From Cyanobacteriota bacterium (GTDB lineage: Bacteria > Cyanobacteriota > Cyanobacteriia > Cyanobacteriales > Microcoleaceae), in NCBI GenBank assembly GCA_025362325.1, contig JANYGO010000382.1, forward strand, positions 1 to 41,772: a DNA stretch of 41,772 bases, in the 5' to 3' direction. Under the pieces are notes generated by a model. That model was not told where the DNA came from. It saw nothing but the letters and a program-made list of their open reading frames with translations, and made no database searches. Below, piece after piece: positions 10,424 to 18,494 of the stretch. The translations under genes and the position numbers were made by a program. The stretch's first letter is position 1. Every line of letters begins with the position of its first letter.

Positions 10424-10484
10424 ATAGTAGGGTGCGTCGCTGCGACAATTCTCGGTATTTGCAGTTATCTCATAGCGACGCACC
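10424..10484. repeat. REP/MITE-like element, copy 1
   Basis: This 61-bp unit begins ATAGTAGGG and carries perfect 11-bp inverted repeats GGTGCGTCGCT (10431-10441) and AGCGACGCACC (10474-10484). Copy 2 lies 22 bp downstream and differs at a single base. Confidence 0.85.
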
Positions 10485-10506
10485 ATACCAGTGAGCGATT
10501 TGAGAA

Positions 10507-10567
10507 ATAGTAGGGTGCGTCGCTGCGACAATTCTCGGTATTTGCAGTTATCCCATAGCGACGCACC
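10507..10567. repeat. REP/MITE-like element, copy 2
   Basis: This is the same 61-bp unit as copy 1 in direct orientation, with one substitution (TCCCATAG for TCTCATAG). The arms are GGTGCGTCGCT (10514-10524) and AGCGACGCACC (10557-10567). It ends 11 bp from the stop of the convergent toxin gene, so it may act as its terminator. Confidence 0.85.
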
Positions 10568-10578
10568 GTACCCCCTTA

Positions 10579-10842
10579 TCACCCTTGATAAACTTCTCGC
10601 CGGTGAGAAACCTTCAGTATGAAAATGGTAAAAATTGGATCGTTAATAGTGTAAATCACCCTGTAATCGCCAACCCGAATTCGCCAGCGGTTTTCCTCAC
10701 CCTTTAGCTTGATACAGCCCGCAGGACGAGGATCATTTGCCAAAGCCTTTAATCTTGGATCGATCCTGCTGCTGATTTCAACAGGAAGTAACCTGAGCTG
10801 TTTTTGGGCTGACTGTTGAATAATGACTTGATATTCAGACAC
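10579..10842 (-). CDS. RelE/ParE-family toxin
   Basis: This is an 87-residue type II toxin of the RelE/ParE superfamily; members are mostly ribosome-dependent mRNA interferases (RelE) or gyrase inhibitors (ParE). The family core is clear: YQVIIQQSAQKQLRLLP, then RIDPRLKALANDPRPAG, KLKG.ENRWRIRVGDYRVIYTI and a C-terminal VSHRREVY. The combination RWRIRVGDYRVIY...HRR..VY is closest to the RelE side. Its start overlaps the end of the upstream antitoxin-like gene by 8 nt, which suggests translational coupling. Whether it cleaves mRNA cannot be read from the sequence. Confidence 0.9.
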   Translation of the reverse strand: MSEYQVIIQQSAQKQLRLLPVEISSRIDPRLKALANDPRPAGCIKLKGEENRWRIRVGDYRVIYTINDPIFTIFILKVSHRREVYQG

Positions 10843-11152
10843 TCAATGTCCTCTTCGCTTCTACTTCGCGTTTAAATTCGTCCCAAGGAATGCCCGGTTC
10901 ATCCTCTAGCCCCTCAGTCATGATGCCATCATAAACATCCTCCCAGAGTTCGCCGTGCTTCTCGAATTCGAGCACCACCGCAATCTTTTCGCCTTCGCCG
11001 TCAACTAAAAACTGAAAGTCTGTCGGTTCGCCGCATTCAGCCAACACGTCAACCCAGAAATCGCTGTGTTCTTTGAGGTCAACAATTGCAGCGGTTTTGT
11101 TGCCTTCATTGTCGGTTAAAAATTGAACGCCGCGCATATTGTAGTTTGGCAT
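10835..11152 (-). CDS. Antitoxin with internally duplicated domain
   Basis: This 105-residue acidic protein is encoded directly upstream of the RelE/ParE toxin, in antitoxin-first order. It contains two copies of one motif: residues about 9-36 (VQFLTDNEGNKTAAIVDLKE) and about 46-73 (FQFLVDGEGEKIAVVLEFEK). They match at about 12 of 28 positions, including QFL.D.EG.K.A and H...W.DV. One such unit is the usual N-terminal core of small cyanobacterial antitoxins paired with RelE-type toxins. Here two are fused, followed by an acidic tail with WDEFKREVEAKR that could wrap the toxin. The antitoxin role is inferred from position, overlap and motif. Confidence 0.75.
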   Translation of the reverse strand: MPNYNMRGVQFLTDNEGNKTAAIVDLKEHSDFWVDVLAECGEPTDFQFLVDGEGEKIAVVLEFEKHGELWEDVYDGIMTEGLEDEPGIPWDEFKREVEAKRTLSV

Positions 11153-11161
11153 ATATTGAAG

Positions 11162-11185
11162 TTAGTAAGGTGTACTAAAATTATA
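11162..11185. promoter_or_regulatory. Palindromic operator and -10 box between the toxin-antitoxin operon and eda
   Basis: TTAGTA (11162-11167) and TACTAA (11173-11178) are perfect 6-bp arms around AGGTG. On the minus strand a perfect TATAAT (11185-11180) sits just upstream of the palindrome, 28 nt from the antitoxin start, so a bound repressor would block initiation. On the plus strand the palindrome lies right after TTGAAG (11156-11161), a possible -35 of eda. Antitoxin autorepression is usual for type II modules; that this is the site is an inference. Confidence 0.5.
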
Positions 11186-11206
11186 TGCGAGACAGAATGA
11201 GTTAGC

Positions 11207-11845
11207 ATGAATCATCAATCTTGGTTGACACGACTAAAAAAACACCGCGCGATCGCCGTCATCCGTTCCTCCGAAAAGGAAATCGCTTGGCAGATGGCAT
11301 CAGCGGTAGCAGCAGGCGGAATTCAGTTTATTGAAATTACTTGGAACACTCACAAAGCTCCTGAATTAATTGCCGAACTCCGCTCCGAATTCCCTACTTT
11401 TAGTATTGGTACCGGCACTTTATTAAACTTAGGACAGTTGGAGAAAGCCATAGATTGCGGCGCTCAATTCCTGTTTACTCCGCACACAGATGTAGCTATG
11501 ATTAAAACAGCAGTTGATGCCGGAGTGCCGATCGCCCCTGGTGCTTTTTCCCCCACAGAAATAGTGACCGCGTGGCAAGCAGGCGCGACTTGCGTCAAAG
11601 TGTTTCCGATATCTGGTTTGGGAGGCGCGGCTTACCTGAAAAGCCTGCAAGGCCCTCTGGGGCACATTCCTTTGATTCCCACTGGCGGGGTGACGCTGGA
11701 AAATGCCAAGGTATTTATTGACGCTGGGGCGATCGCCGTTGGTTTAGCCGGAGACTTATTTCCCAAAGACTTAGTGCAAAATCGAGACTGGGGGGCGATC
11801 GTCCAAATTGCCCAAACTCTCACCCAAAACTTAACAACTTGTTAA
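11207..11845 (+). CDS. eda: KDPG/KHG aldolase
   Basis: This enzyme cleaves 2-keto-3-deoxy-6-phosphogluconate to pyruvate and glyceraldehyde-3-phosphate (Entner-Doudoroff pathway) and may also act on 4-hydroxy-2-oxoglutarate. At 212 residues it has the standard class I aldolase length. Key residues are visible: the catalytic Glu43 in FIEITW, Schiff-base Lys131 in CVKVFPISGLGG, the GTGTLL loop (68-73) and the phosphate-binding GGVTLENA near 172. It is the only Entner-Doudoroff gene here. It is transcribed divergently from the toxin-antitoxin pair and shares its short upstream region. Confidence 0.95.
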   Translation: MNHQSWLTRLKKHRAIAVIRSSEKEIAWQMASAVAAGGIQFIEITWNTHKAPELIAELRSEFPTFSIGTGTLLNLGQLEKAIDCGAQFLFTPHTDVAMIKTAVDAGVPIAPGAFSPTEIVTAWQAGATCVKVFPISGLGGAAYLKSLQGPLGHIPLIPTGGVTLENAKVFIDAGAIAVGLAGDLFPKDLVQNRDWGAIVQIAQTLTQNLTTC

Positions 11846-11929
11846 TCCCTCTTTCCAATCTAAAATTTCAAATCGTTCGACTGAGCGCTAGCCGAAGTCT
11901 AAAATCTAAAATAGTACGAGGTGTGAGGA

Positions 11930-12451
11930 ATGAACAGCATTATGAACTCAACTTACTTGCGGCGCGCCGGAACTTTCTGTGCAGGCATCGCCCTAACAGT
12001 TGCTGCACTCTGCGGCGGGCCCAATCCTGCGATTGCTGGCGAAAAGCATAACATAATTGCCAATAGAATTATGCAGTTGCAGCAATCCAGTCAGCGCTGG
12101 ATTGAAATTGATTTGTCAAGACAAAAACTCATAGCTTGGGAAGGAAATAGATCCGTTTACGCGGTGGTTATTTCCAGCGGCAAATCATCGACTCCTACCC
12201 GCACGGGAACCTTTGCCATCCAAACCAAATATCGCGTTGCTAGAATGACTGGGGCGGACTACGATGTGCCGGACGTTCCCTATACAATGTATTACGACGG
12301 CGGCAATGCAATTCACGGCGCTTACTGGCACAATTTGTTTGGCAATCCCGTCACTCACGGCTGCACAAATGTAGCAGTAAATCACGCTAAATGGCTGTTT
12401 AATTGGGCCTCGGTGGGAACGCCCGTAGTTGTGCACAAATCTGAGATTTAG
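11930..12451 (+). CDS. L,D-transpeptidase (YkuD domain)
   Basis: This is an exported L,D-transpeptidase, which makes 3-3 peptidoglycan crosslinks or attaches proteins to peptidoglycan. Of 173 residues, 1-36 form a signal peptide with an AIAG cleavage region. The YkuD domain follows: WIEIDLSRQKLIAWEG (about 60-75), GKSSTPTRTGTF (about 84-95), then the catalytic block with His129 (IHG) and H143-G144-C145 (THGCTNV). Cys145 is the nucleophile. GAGGTGTGAGGA lies just before the ATG; a second ATG is five codons in. It has no LysM domain, and is a minimal version of the family. Confidence 0.93.
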   Translation: MNSIMNSTYLRRAGTFCAGIALTVAALCGGPNPAIAGEKHNIIANRIMQLQQSSQRWIEIDLSRQKLIAWEGNRSVYAVVISSGKSSTPTRTGTFAIQTKYRVARMTGADYDVPDVPYTMYYDGGNAIHGAYWHNLFGNPVTHGCTNVAVNHAKWLFNWASVGTPVVVHKSEI

Positions 12452-12483
12452 GGCATGGGGCATGAGGAATTGGGCATGGGGCA

Positions 12484-12581
12484 TAAGCTGTTCTGCATTT
12501 AAATTGCATATCAAAAAAAATCAAACTCTTGTGGGGTGTCCCGCCTGCCCTAAATATACAATTTAAATGCGCGACAGCTTA
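12484..12581. mobile_element. 98-bp MITE-like element with 28-bp terminal inverted repeats
   Basis: The left end (12484-12511, starting TAAGCTGTTCTGCATTTAAA) and right end (12554-12581) match at 24 of 28 positions as inverted repeats. The 42-bp core has no ORF. Beside it, the flank at 12452-12483 contains the short repeat GGGCATGGGGCAT. It has the structure of a non-autonomous element, but no matching transposase is present in the window. Confidence 0.65.
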
Positions 12582-12726
12582 GTCAAACACTATTAGGAAT
12601 TACCCACAGGTAGTCAGAAACTGGGTTTTTTTGCGAAATACTTTGTTACAGCCCGCAGATTCGGTCAAAAACCCGATTTCTTGGTCAGAGTGTATAAGTC
12701 CTGGTTTGTTTAGGCGTGCTTAATTC

Positions 12727-14316
12727 CTAACTTAACTGCACAACTGGTTTATCCTCTAACAACGTTTCATTTGTCAGCAAATCTTCAACAGTAATGCGTA
12801 AAAAACGCTGTTCGTCTACGCGGAAGAAAATTTTGATGCGATCGCCCCCCGGATACCCAGGCGGCGTCAATTGCGCGATACTGCGAGCTCCGTCTTTGTC
12901 ATTTAGTGGCTGTACCGACGTTTGGCCCGTGAGTTGGCGAGTAATTAGCCGATCGCCATCAAAATAAATCTCCGTGCCCCCAGTTTCCGCTCCCAATTCG
13001 CCGATAATTAATTCAATACTCGGCTGATTTTCTAAAGAAGCTCCCAAGACTAATTCTACTGGTTCGCTCATTGGATAAGACTGGCCCGATTTAATTAAAC
13101 TGTGCCAACTGTGGCAATTTTCGCGGCGGTTCCAGTAGCGAATGCCGTAACTGTGATAGAGAAAATCTTTGATTTCTATGCCTTGACTCAATTGTAGAGC
13201 ACCTTGGGCGATCGCCTCAAAGGGTTTGTCGCACCGAATCTTTGCCGGATCGAAATATTGCTCGATCCACCGCTGCACTGCGGGAATTTGGACAGTGCCG
13301 CCAACGAGCAAAACTGCGTCGATATCGCCGATTTCTAAGCCTTGACGCCGCGCTTGCTGCAATACTTGATTCATGCACTCGTCGAGGTTGTCAAAAAACT
13401 GATGTTCGGCGAGAATAGATTCAAAGCGATCTCGATCTAATTCTAATTCGTAACTCTCAAAATTTTCATCATCAAAATAAACCTCAGTCGCCTTATTTAC
13501 CAAAGATAACTGAATCTTTAACCGTTCTGCCAATCTCGTCGTAATCGGAAATTTTGCCAGCCCTTTTGTTTTGACAAAATAGTCAACCAGCCAATTATCA
13601 ATATCAGAACCGCCCAAATTTTGTCCGGCTTTAGCCAAAACCCGGGCAACTTTTGCCTTTTGTGCCGAAGATTCAGCTAATAACTTTTCGCCCCATTTCA
13701 GCAGAAAACCCAGCGGCTTTTTGTTGCTGTTAATGTCCAGGCGGACTAAAGAAAGATCCAGAGTTCCGCCGCCGAAATCAATGACTAATAGATTTTCGCG
13801 ATCGGCTAAACCGTAACCCAAAGCAGCAGCCGTAGGTTCATCCAACATCCGCACCTGTTCTACTTGCAGAGATTCAGACACTTTACCCAACCAATGGCGG
13901 TAAGCCTCAAAACTATCTACGGGCACAGTAAAAATTAAAGAATCTACAGGTAAAGGCAGTTCGCGAATTGAACTCACAATTCGGCTCAAAAACCACTCAC
14001 CTACTCTTTCAAAATCCACAATTTGCCCGTCAAGTTCCGGTACAAAACCCTGAACGGAAGTGCCAATTCCCCGCTTAAAATTGCGGAAAAATCGAGAATC
14101 TCCACTCAAATCAAGGCCTTGATCGCGGACTTGCTGACCGACTATTACTTTACTTTGAGCAGCGTCCTCAACGTAGATCAAACTGGGAATTAGGGGCGGA
14201 TTTTGAGCCGAGATTGCCGACAATCCCGGTAATTTCAAAGTTTCGGGCTGCTGGATAGCCTGATTCCAGCGAGCGACGACGGTGTTGCTAGTTCCAAAAT
14301 CGATTGCGATCGCCAT
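12727..14316 (-). CDS. Hsp70/DnaK-family ATPase with short C-terminal part
   Basis: This 529-residue protein has the actin-like ATPase fold of Hsp70. Phosphate-1 loop IDFGTSNTVVA (4-14), DEPTAAALGYGL (near 160), phosphate-2 loop VIDFGGGTLDLSLV (near 176) and adenosine motif VLLVGGTVQIPAVQRWI (near 333) are all present. The substrate-binding part after about residue 385 is only about 145 residues, shorter and more diverged than in DnaK (about 640 in total) and without the helical lid. No dnaJ or grpE is nearby, so this is a specialised cyanobacterial Hsp70-like ATPase whose client is unknown. It is divergent from the CPBP protease gene. Confidence 0.88.
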   Translation of the reverse strand: MAIAIDFGTSNTVVARWNQAIQQPETLKLPGLSAISAQNPPLIPSLIYVEDAAQSKVIVGQQVRDQGLDLSGDSRFFRNFKRGIGTSVQGFVPELDGQIVDFERVGEWFLSRIVSSIRELPLPVDSLIFTVPVDSFEAYRHWLGKVSESLQVEQVRMLDEPTAAALGYGLADRENLLVIDFGGGTLDLSLVRLDINSNKKPLGFLLKWGEKLLAESSAQKAKVARVLAKAGQNLGGSDIDNWLVDYFVKTKGLAKFPITTRLAERLKIQLSLVNKATEVYFDDENFESYELELDRDRFESILAEHQFFDNLDECMNQVLQQARRQGLEIGDIDAVLLVGGTVQIPAVQRWIEQYFDPAKIRCDKPFEAIAQGALQLSQGIEIKDFLYHSYGIRYWNRRENCHSWHSLIKSGQSYPMSEPVELVLGASLENQPSIELIIGELGAETGGTEIYFDGDRLITRQLTGQTSVQPLNDKDGARSIAQLTPPGYPGGDRIKIFFRVDEQRFLRITVEDLLTNETLLEDKPVVQLS

Positions 14317-14582
14317 TTAGCCAAAATACACAGCTACTAAGGATTAAATCATCTTATGGTATTTCGAGCCGCAAATGCCAACAGATGATCAAATTGTTCT
14401 TGCATGAACATTTTGTTGCAAGCGAAACTGCTTTAGTGGCGGAGTCTTCAATTTTGTGCAACTATATCTTTTGCGATGCAACAAAAGCCCGCCACTTTTA
14501 TAAGCGGCACAAAACTCACCTGTCCGCAGTGGACAAGATTTTATCTTTGATATCAATCCAATTTTCACCAGGAGCGTGAAAA

Positions 14583-15272
14583 ATGCTCGATATTGGCGAT
14601 CGCAAAACAGCACTCTTAGCTCTCACACTGCTTGTCCCTGCTGCTAGTATTGGTCCAGTAACAGCATTGTATATTGCTCCCGGAATCTGGGGACAAACAC
14701 TGTCAGCCTTGTGTCAAGTTTGGTTGCTGGTTTTTCCGATCGCGTGGTCTGTTTTAGTCGATCGCCAAAAACTGCATTTCTCCCTCCCCAAGCGCCGAGA
14801 ATTGCTAGCTGGAGTTCTTTGGGGAACATTCATGTTTGCTGCGATCGTGGGTATCTACAGCCTATTCGGTCAACACTGGATCGATCCTGTAGCGGCCAAA
14901 GAAAAAGCGCAGCAGTTGGGTATTAGCAGCCCTAATATTTACCTGATGATTGAAGCATATTTTGTGCTAGTTAACTCGCTAATTGAAGAATTTACTTGGC
15001 GGTGGTTTGTCTGCAACAAGTGCCAGATTCTGATACCCGGAGCACCAGCAATATTTCTCAGTTCACTATTTTTCACCCTCCACCACATTTTTGTCATCGC
15101 AGCCTACAGCGACTGGCAAGGTGTGATTTTAGGCTCATTAGCTGTCTTCGCCGCGGGGATAATTTGGTCGCAATGTTATCTAACTTACCGTTCGCTTTGG
15201 TCTAGTTATATCAGCCACGCGATCGCAGATTTGGCACTGGCAATTATTGGTTGGCAAATCCTCTTTAACTAG
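14583..15272 (+). CDS. CPBP-family intramembrane metalloprotease
   Basis: This is a 229-residue multispanning membrane protein of the CPBP (CAAX protease / bacteriocin-processing, Rce1-like) family. The catalytic signature is complete: EE at 135-136 with Arg140 (IEEFTWRW), His167/His168 (FTLHHIF) and His212 followed by Asp216 (SHAIADL). About six hydrophobic segments are visible. AGGAGCG stands 8 nt before the ATG. Its 3' end overlaps the end of the convergent kinase pseudogene by 8 nt. Substrate unknown. Confidence 0.9.
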   Translation: MLDIGDRKTALLALTLLVPAASIGPVTALYIAPGIWGQTLSALCQVWLLVFPIAWSVLVDRQKLHFSLPKRRELLAGVLWGTFMFAAIVGIYSLFGQHWIDPVAAKEKAQQLGISSPNIYLMIEAYFVLVNSLIEEFTWRWFVCNKCQILIPGAPAIFLSSLFFTLHHIFVIAAYSDWQGVILGSLAVFAAGIIWSQCYLTYRSLWSSYISHAIADLALAIIGWQILFN

Positions 15273-16175
15273 CTGCTCTTTCAGCGACTATCGCTGGCAA
15301 TTCTACAATAAAAATTGACCTTTTTTCCAACTCGCTCTCCAGACTAATATTTCCGCCCATCATCTGACAAAAATTCTTGGTAATTGCCAGTCCCAAAACC
15401 GTACCGCTGCCGTACCTGAGAGTAGATTGGTCTACTTTCGTAAAATGTTGAAATACTTTTTTAATTTCCTCTGGATTCATCCCAATTCCAGTATAGCTCA
15501 ATACGGTTTACTTAACGCTTTTTAGTCCGAAGAGAACGTCCGCGCGCGGCAATCGCAGTATATATTTTTCACCGGGTTTTATAGACTGAACAGTCTTAAG
15601 TGAACTGTATTGACCTATAATCGCTAATCCTTGAATTTTTCCAGTTTATCGGCAGGTTTATCGGTACTTAAACTAGCAACTTCCCGAATCGGTGTCGAGA
15701 AAATAACTGCGGGTTTTCCCGTTAAGGAAGAGATCGCAGCTTCGCGGGTGATTTCAGTGCCGCCGACTGCACTTTTAAACCAATGGCGATCGCTGCGGTT
15801 GAGGCGATCGGGCGCAGTGCCGCTGCGGCGCGCCACAACGTATCCTTCTAAATTGTCAGCTTCGGCAAGGTATATGTCGCTGTAGCTGCGGTTGACAGCA
15901 GCCAGCAGCGGCAACTGTTGGCTGGCTTTCATACTGACTGTACCGGCATTTTGACTGAGCCTACGCAACACTTGAACGTTCATTTGTTCCCACCGGGAGA
16001 TGCTTTGTGTTAAGACATCCGATCTTAATTCAAGGTTTTGTTGGGCTGGCGATCGCATAATGTTAGCTGCGTGAAAACTGGTAAACCATATCGCTGTAAG
16101 CATCAGCAGTACAGCGCCCAAAATCCGATTAATTGCGCTCGGGAATCGCAAACTCAGGAAAAATGATTCTTTCAT
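15265..16175 (-). pseudogene. Sensor histidine kinase pseudogene (internal deletion, frameshift, MITE insertion)
   Basis: The upstream fragment (16175-15624, 183 codons) has a membrane helix (about 15-35) and an extracytoplasmic Cache-like sensor domain (YVVARRSG, RSDRHWFKSA, GKPAVIFSTPIRE). The downstream fragment (15501-15265) has the C-terminal half of a HATPase domain (TGIGMNPEEIKKVFQHF, LGLAITKNFCQMMGG). The second membrane helix, HAMP, any PAS, the HisKA phosphoacceptor domain and the ATPase N box are missing. Reading across the join in the kinase frame gives ISD | TGIGM, so the 128-bp element split the G1-box Asp from TGIGM. The upstream frame is also shifted and stops at TAG (15626-15624). 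In the G2 box GTGLGL has become GTVLGL, with one extra codon before it. At least four separate lesions make function implausible. Confidence 0.85.
15492..15619. mobile_element. 128-bp MITE-like element inside the kinase pseudogene
   Basis: The terminal inverted repeats span 15492-15516 and 15595-15619 and match at 21 of 25 positions (both start TATAG, then TCAATAC, GTT and ACTTAA). The ends lie at TA dinucleotides, as expected for IS630/Tc1-mariner-type target choice. Removing the element and one TA rebuilds a kinase reading ISDTGIGMNPEE, which dates the insertion after the gene. The core has no ORF. Confidence 0.75.
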
Positions 16176-17330
16176 AATAGGATATTTTTGTAAGCGAACT
16201 CGTTTGATACATACCCCTAAGCAGCCGCAGCAGCTTAGGAGTCGAGGTTGGCAGGATCTATGTCGCTGTACCCGGATTATTTCTTCGATCTTTACACGGT
16301 GATTAGATAATTTGCGTAACTTTTTTATTACGGTAATTACTTAGACAGGATTTGGGTGCACTATACGTAATCGGCCCAGAAGTGGCAGTCGCTTTTTTAC
16401 GTTCTTTCAGGCGATCGCCTTTGATTAAAAAAGTTAAAACTTACGCAGCCAATTAAATTTATACTGGTGAACGTCTACGTTCTGTACCGCGATTGCGAAA
16501 CCTACTTTTTCAAACACTCCCGGAGGCATCAACCGGGTTTTTAGACGAGTCTTTGACCAGAGAGAGCGAGGGATAGTTAAAAAAAGTGGTTTCTTCCCTG
16601 ATTAGCGCGTTCCAGACTTTAATTCGCGCGATCCCCTCTTTGGTATCGATCGCGCCCCTGCCTGTATTTGAGCAAATCACATCTCTGAGTCATGACAAAA
16701 TATGATAGTTGAGCCAGCAATACTGACAATACACTTGCAAAAAAATACAGCCACAGATCCGTGTTTTTGTCTGTTGGAGCGATCGGGAAATCAACACTCT
16801 CAAATTAATAATTTTATTCTTGGATGTTTCAGTGTAAAATTTTCCCAATCGCGATCGTCAATCTACTGGAGATTGTTACCTATGCTACATTTCCCTCCCA
16901 GAGTATTTACCCCCAGAGTATTTACCCCCACCGAAAAACTTAGGTAATTTCCGGTTTCCCGTACCTACCCGTCTGTAGGATAAACAAGTGCTGTTATGTT
17001 AGACAGGAAGTGTTGTCTAGCTTGGTGTTGACCGCGAAAAAGCTGAAGTTTAAGTAGGGATCTGTCTTCAGGAGGAAATTGCCTCCCAATCAAAATTTAT
17101 CCCTACAGGAACTGTTTTGGGTTGGGATCAATCGTTATTATCTATTCAATCACAGTGAAATTAGGCCAGCTCGATACTGGGGTATTGCAAACAGTCCCTA
17201 GGTTTGATTGAAATTACACATCAGGAAAGCGGTAACTAATATTCACCCGCCCCTCTTTCCTATCGAACTCTATAAACCAGCGCTCGTCGCAGCGCCTTGA
17301 TGGAGTCGAAGTCCTCAGCGGGAGTTAAAA
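16176..17330. other. 1.15-kb gene-free stretch upstream of the polysaccharide cluster
   Basis: I see no credible gene. The longest open frame (16702-16947, plus) has no recognisable motif, no ribosome site and a repeat-derived C-terminus. Contents: HIP1 sites, a 15-bp unit repeated twice (CCAGAGTATTTACCC, near 16898-16927) and the nested stem at 17054-17106. The last 200 bp probably carry the promoter and leader of the first GT4 gene. Confidence 0.5.
17054..17106 (+). promoter_or_regulatory. Nested stem-loop in the presumed leader of the polysaccharide genes
   Basis: The outer stem GTAGGGAT (17054-17061) / ATCCCTAC (17099-17106) encloses an inner stem GGAGG (17071-17075) / CCTCC (17082-17086). 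It lies 225 nt before the first GT4 start. A further small hairpin, GCGCT / AGCGC (17280-17295), stands closer to the gene. It could be a structured 5' leader, a terminator or a small repeat; I cannot match it to a known riboswitch. Confidence 0.35.
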
Positions 17331-18494
17331 ATGAAAATCACGTTTGTTCTTCCTACTCTGTGTCTGACTGGTGGAATACGAGTAGTATCTATTTTCGCAG
17401 AACGTTTGAGAAAGCGAGGCCACGAAGTGTTCGTCATCTCTGTACCTCACCGCCAACCGAGTCTGCGCCAGCAAGTCAAGTCGCTGCTGCGGGGACGGGG
17501 TTGGATTGCCACACCTGAAAACGAACCTTCATTTTTCGACAACTTAGATTTAGAACACAAAATTACCGATCGCTACCGCCCGGTAGAGGACAAAGATGTA
17601 CCTGACGCTGACGTAATAGTTGCCACCTGGTGGGAAACCGCCGAGTGGGTAGCAAAACTCTCTCCCAGCAAAGGAGCAAAAGCTTATTTTCTCCAGCATC
17701 ACGAAGTTTTTGACTATCTACCTCAAGGTAGAGTAGAAGCAACCTGGATGCTGCCCATGCACAAAATTACGATTTCTCAGTGGTTAGTTGACCTAGCTCG
17801 GACTAAATACGGCGATCGCCAAGTTTCCTTAGCTCCTCCTAGTGTGGACACTAAGCAATTTTACGCCTGTCCTCGCAACAAACAATCGGTTCCGACAATT
17901 GGCATGATGTACTCTACAATTTACTGGAAAGGAACCGACATCGCCCTGAAAGCTTTTTCCCTAGCTGCCGAAAAAATTCCCAACCTGCGTCTGGTTGCCT
18001 TCGGTGTAGATGCCCCATCCTCGGAATTGCCGCTACCAGCCAATGCCGAGTATATAATTCAACCCGACCAACACAAACTCAAAGACTCTTACAGCAAATG
18101 CGATGCTTGGCTGCTGGCGAGCCGCTCCGAAGGCTTCGGGTTGCCAATTATCGAAGCGATGGCGTGCCGCACTCCCGTCATCAGTACCCCAGCAGGCGCT
18201 GCTCCTGAACTTTTGAGTGGCGGTACTGGAATACTTGTCAGACCCGAAGATCCCGAAGAAATGGCAAAAGCTATAGAGCGTATCTGTCAGTTGCCCAATG
18301 TCGAGTGGCAAGCCATGTCCGAAGCAGCCTATGCCAAGGTAGTCAATTATACTTGGGAAGATGCCACCGCTTATTTTGAAGCGGCATTGAAAGTTGCTGT
18401 AGACAAATCTAAAGAGCGGGAGGTTAAGATCGTTTCCTTTTCTCCCTATGTGACCCAAGCAGCGACGCCGGAAAAAGTTGAGGTTGGATGCTAA
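17331..18494 (+). CDS. Glycosyltransferase family 4 (first of a tandem pair)
   Basis: This is a 387-residue retaining GT-B glycosyltransferase. The N-terminal domain starts MKITFVLPTLCLTGGIRVV with the glycine-rich acceptor loop. The C-terminal domain has GMMYSTIYWKGTDIALKAF (near 200) and the nucleotide-sugar motif SEGFGLPIIEAMAC (from 265), then GAAPELL and the Glu-rich PEDPEEMAKAI. Donor and acceptor are not predictable. It is very similar to the gene at 18941 along its whole length (shared DVPDAD, ATWWETAE, LSPSKGAK, GRVEATW, DTKQFY), so the two are tandem duplicates. It is longer at the C-terminus (about 25 extra residues). A start ATG follows GGGAG. Confidence 0.93.
   Translation: MKITFVLPTLCLTGGIRVVSIFAERLRKRGHEVFVISVPHRQPSLRQQVKSLLRGRGWIATPENEPSFFDNLDLEHKITDRYRPVEDKDVPDADVIVATWWETAEWVAKLSPSKGAKAYFLQHHEVFDYLPQGRVEATWMLPMHKITISQWLVDLARTKYGDRQVSLAPPSVDTKQFYACPRNKQSVPTIGMMYSTIYWKGTDIALKAFSLAAEKIPNLRLVAFGVDAPSSELPLPANAEYIIQPDQHKLKDSYSKCDAWLLASRSEGFGLPIIEAMACRTPVISTPAGAAPELLSGGTGILVRPEDPEEMAKAIERICQLPNVEWQAMSEAAYAKVVNYTWEDATAYFEAALKVAVDKSKEREVKIVSFSPYVTQAATPEKVEVGC

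Noticed and set aside
10424-10567. Possible CRISPR array
   Set aside because: Only two long near-identical units with a 22-bp gap, inverted-repeat structure and no cas genes.
14304-14579. 91-codon frame between the Hsp70-like gene and the CPBP gene
   Set aside because: It begins inside the Hsp70 gene on the other strand and shows no recognisable features; the gap is more simply a divergent promoter region.
16702-16947. 81-codon open frame in the long intergenic region
   Set aside because: No family resemblance, no Shine-Dalgarno, and its end is formed by a short tandem repeat.
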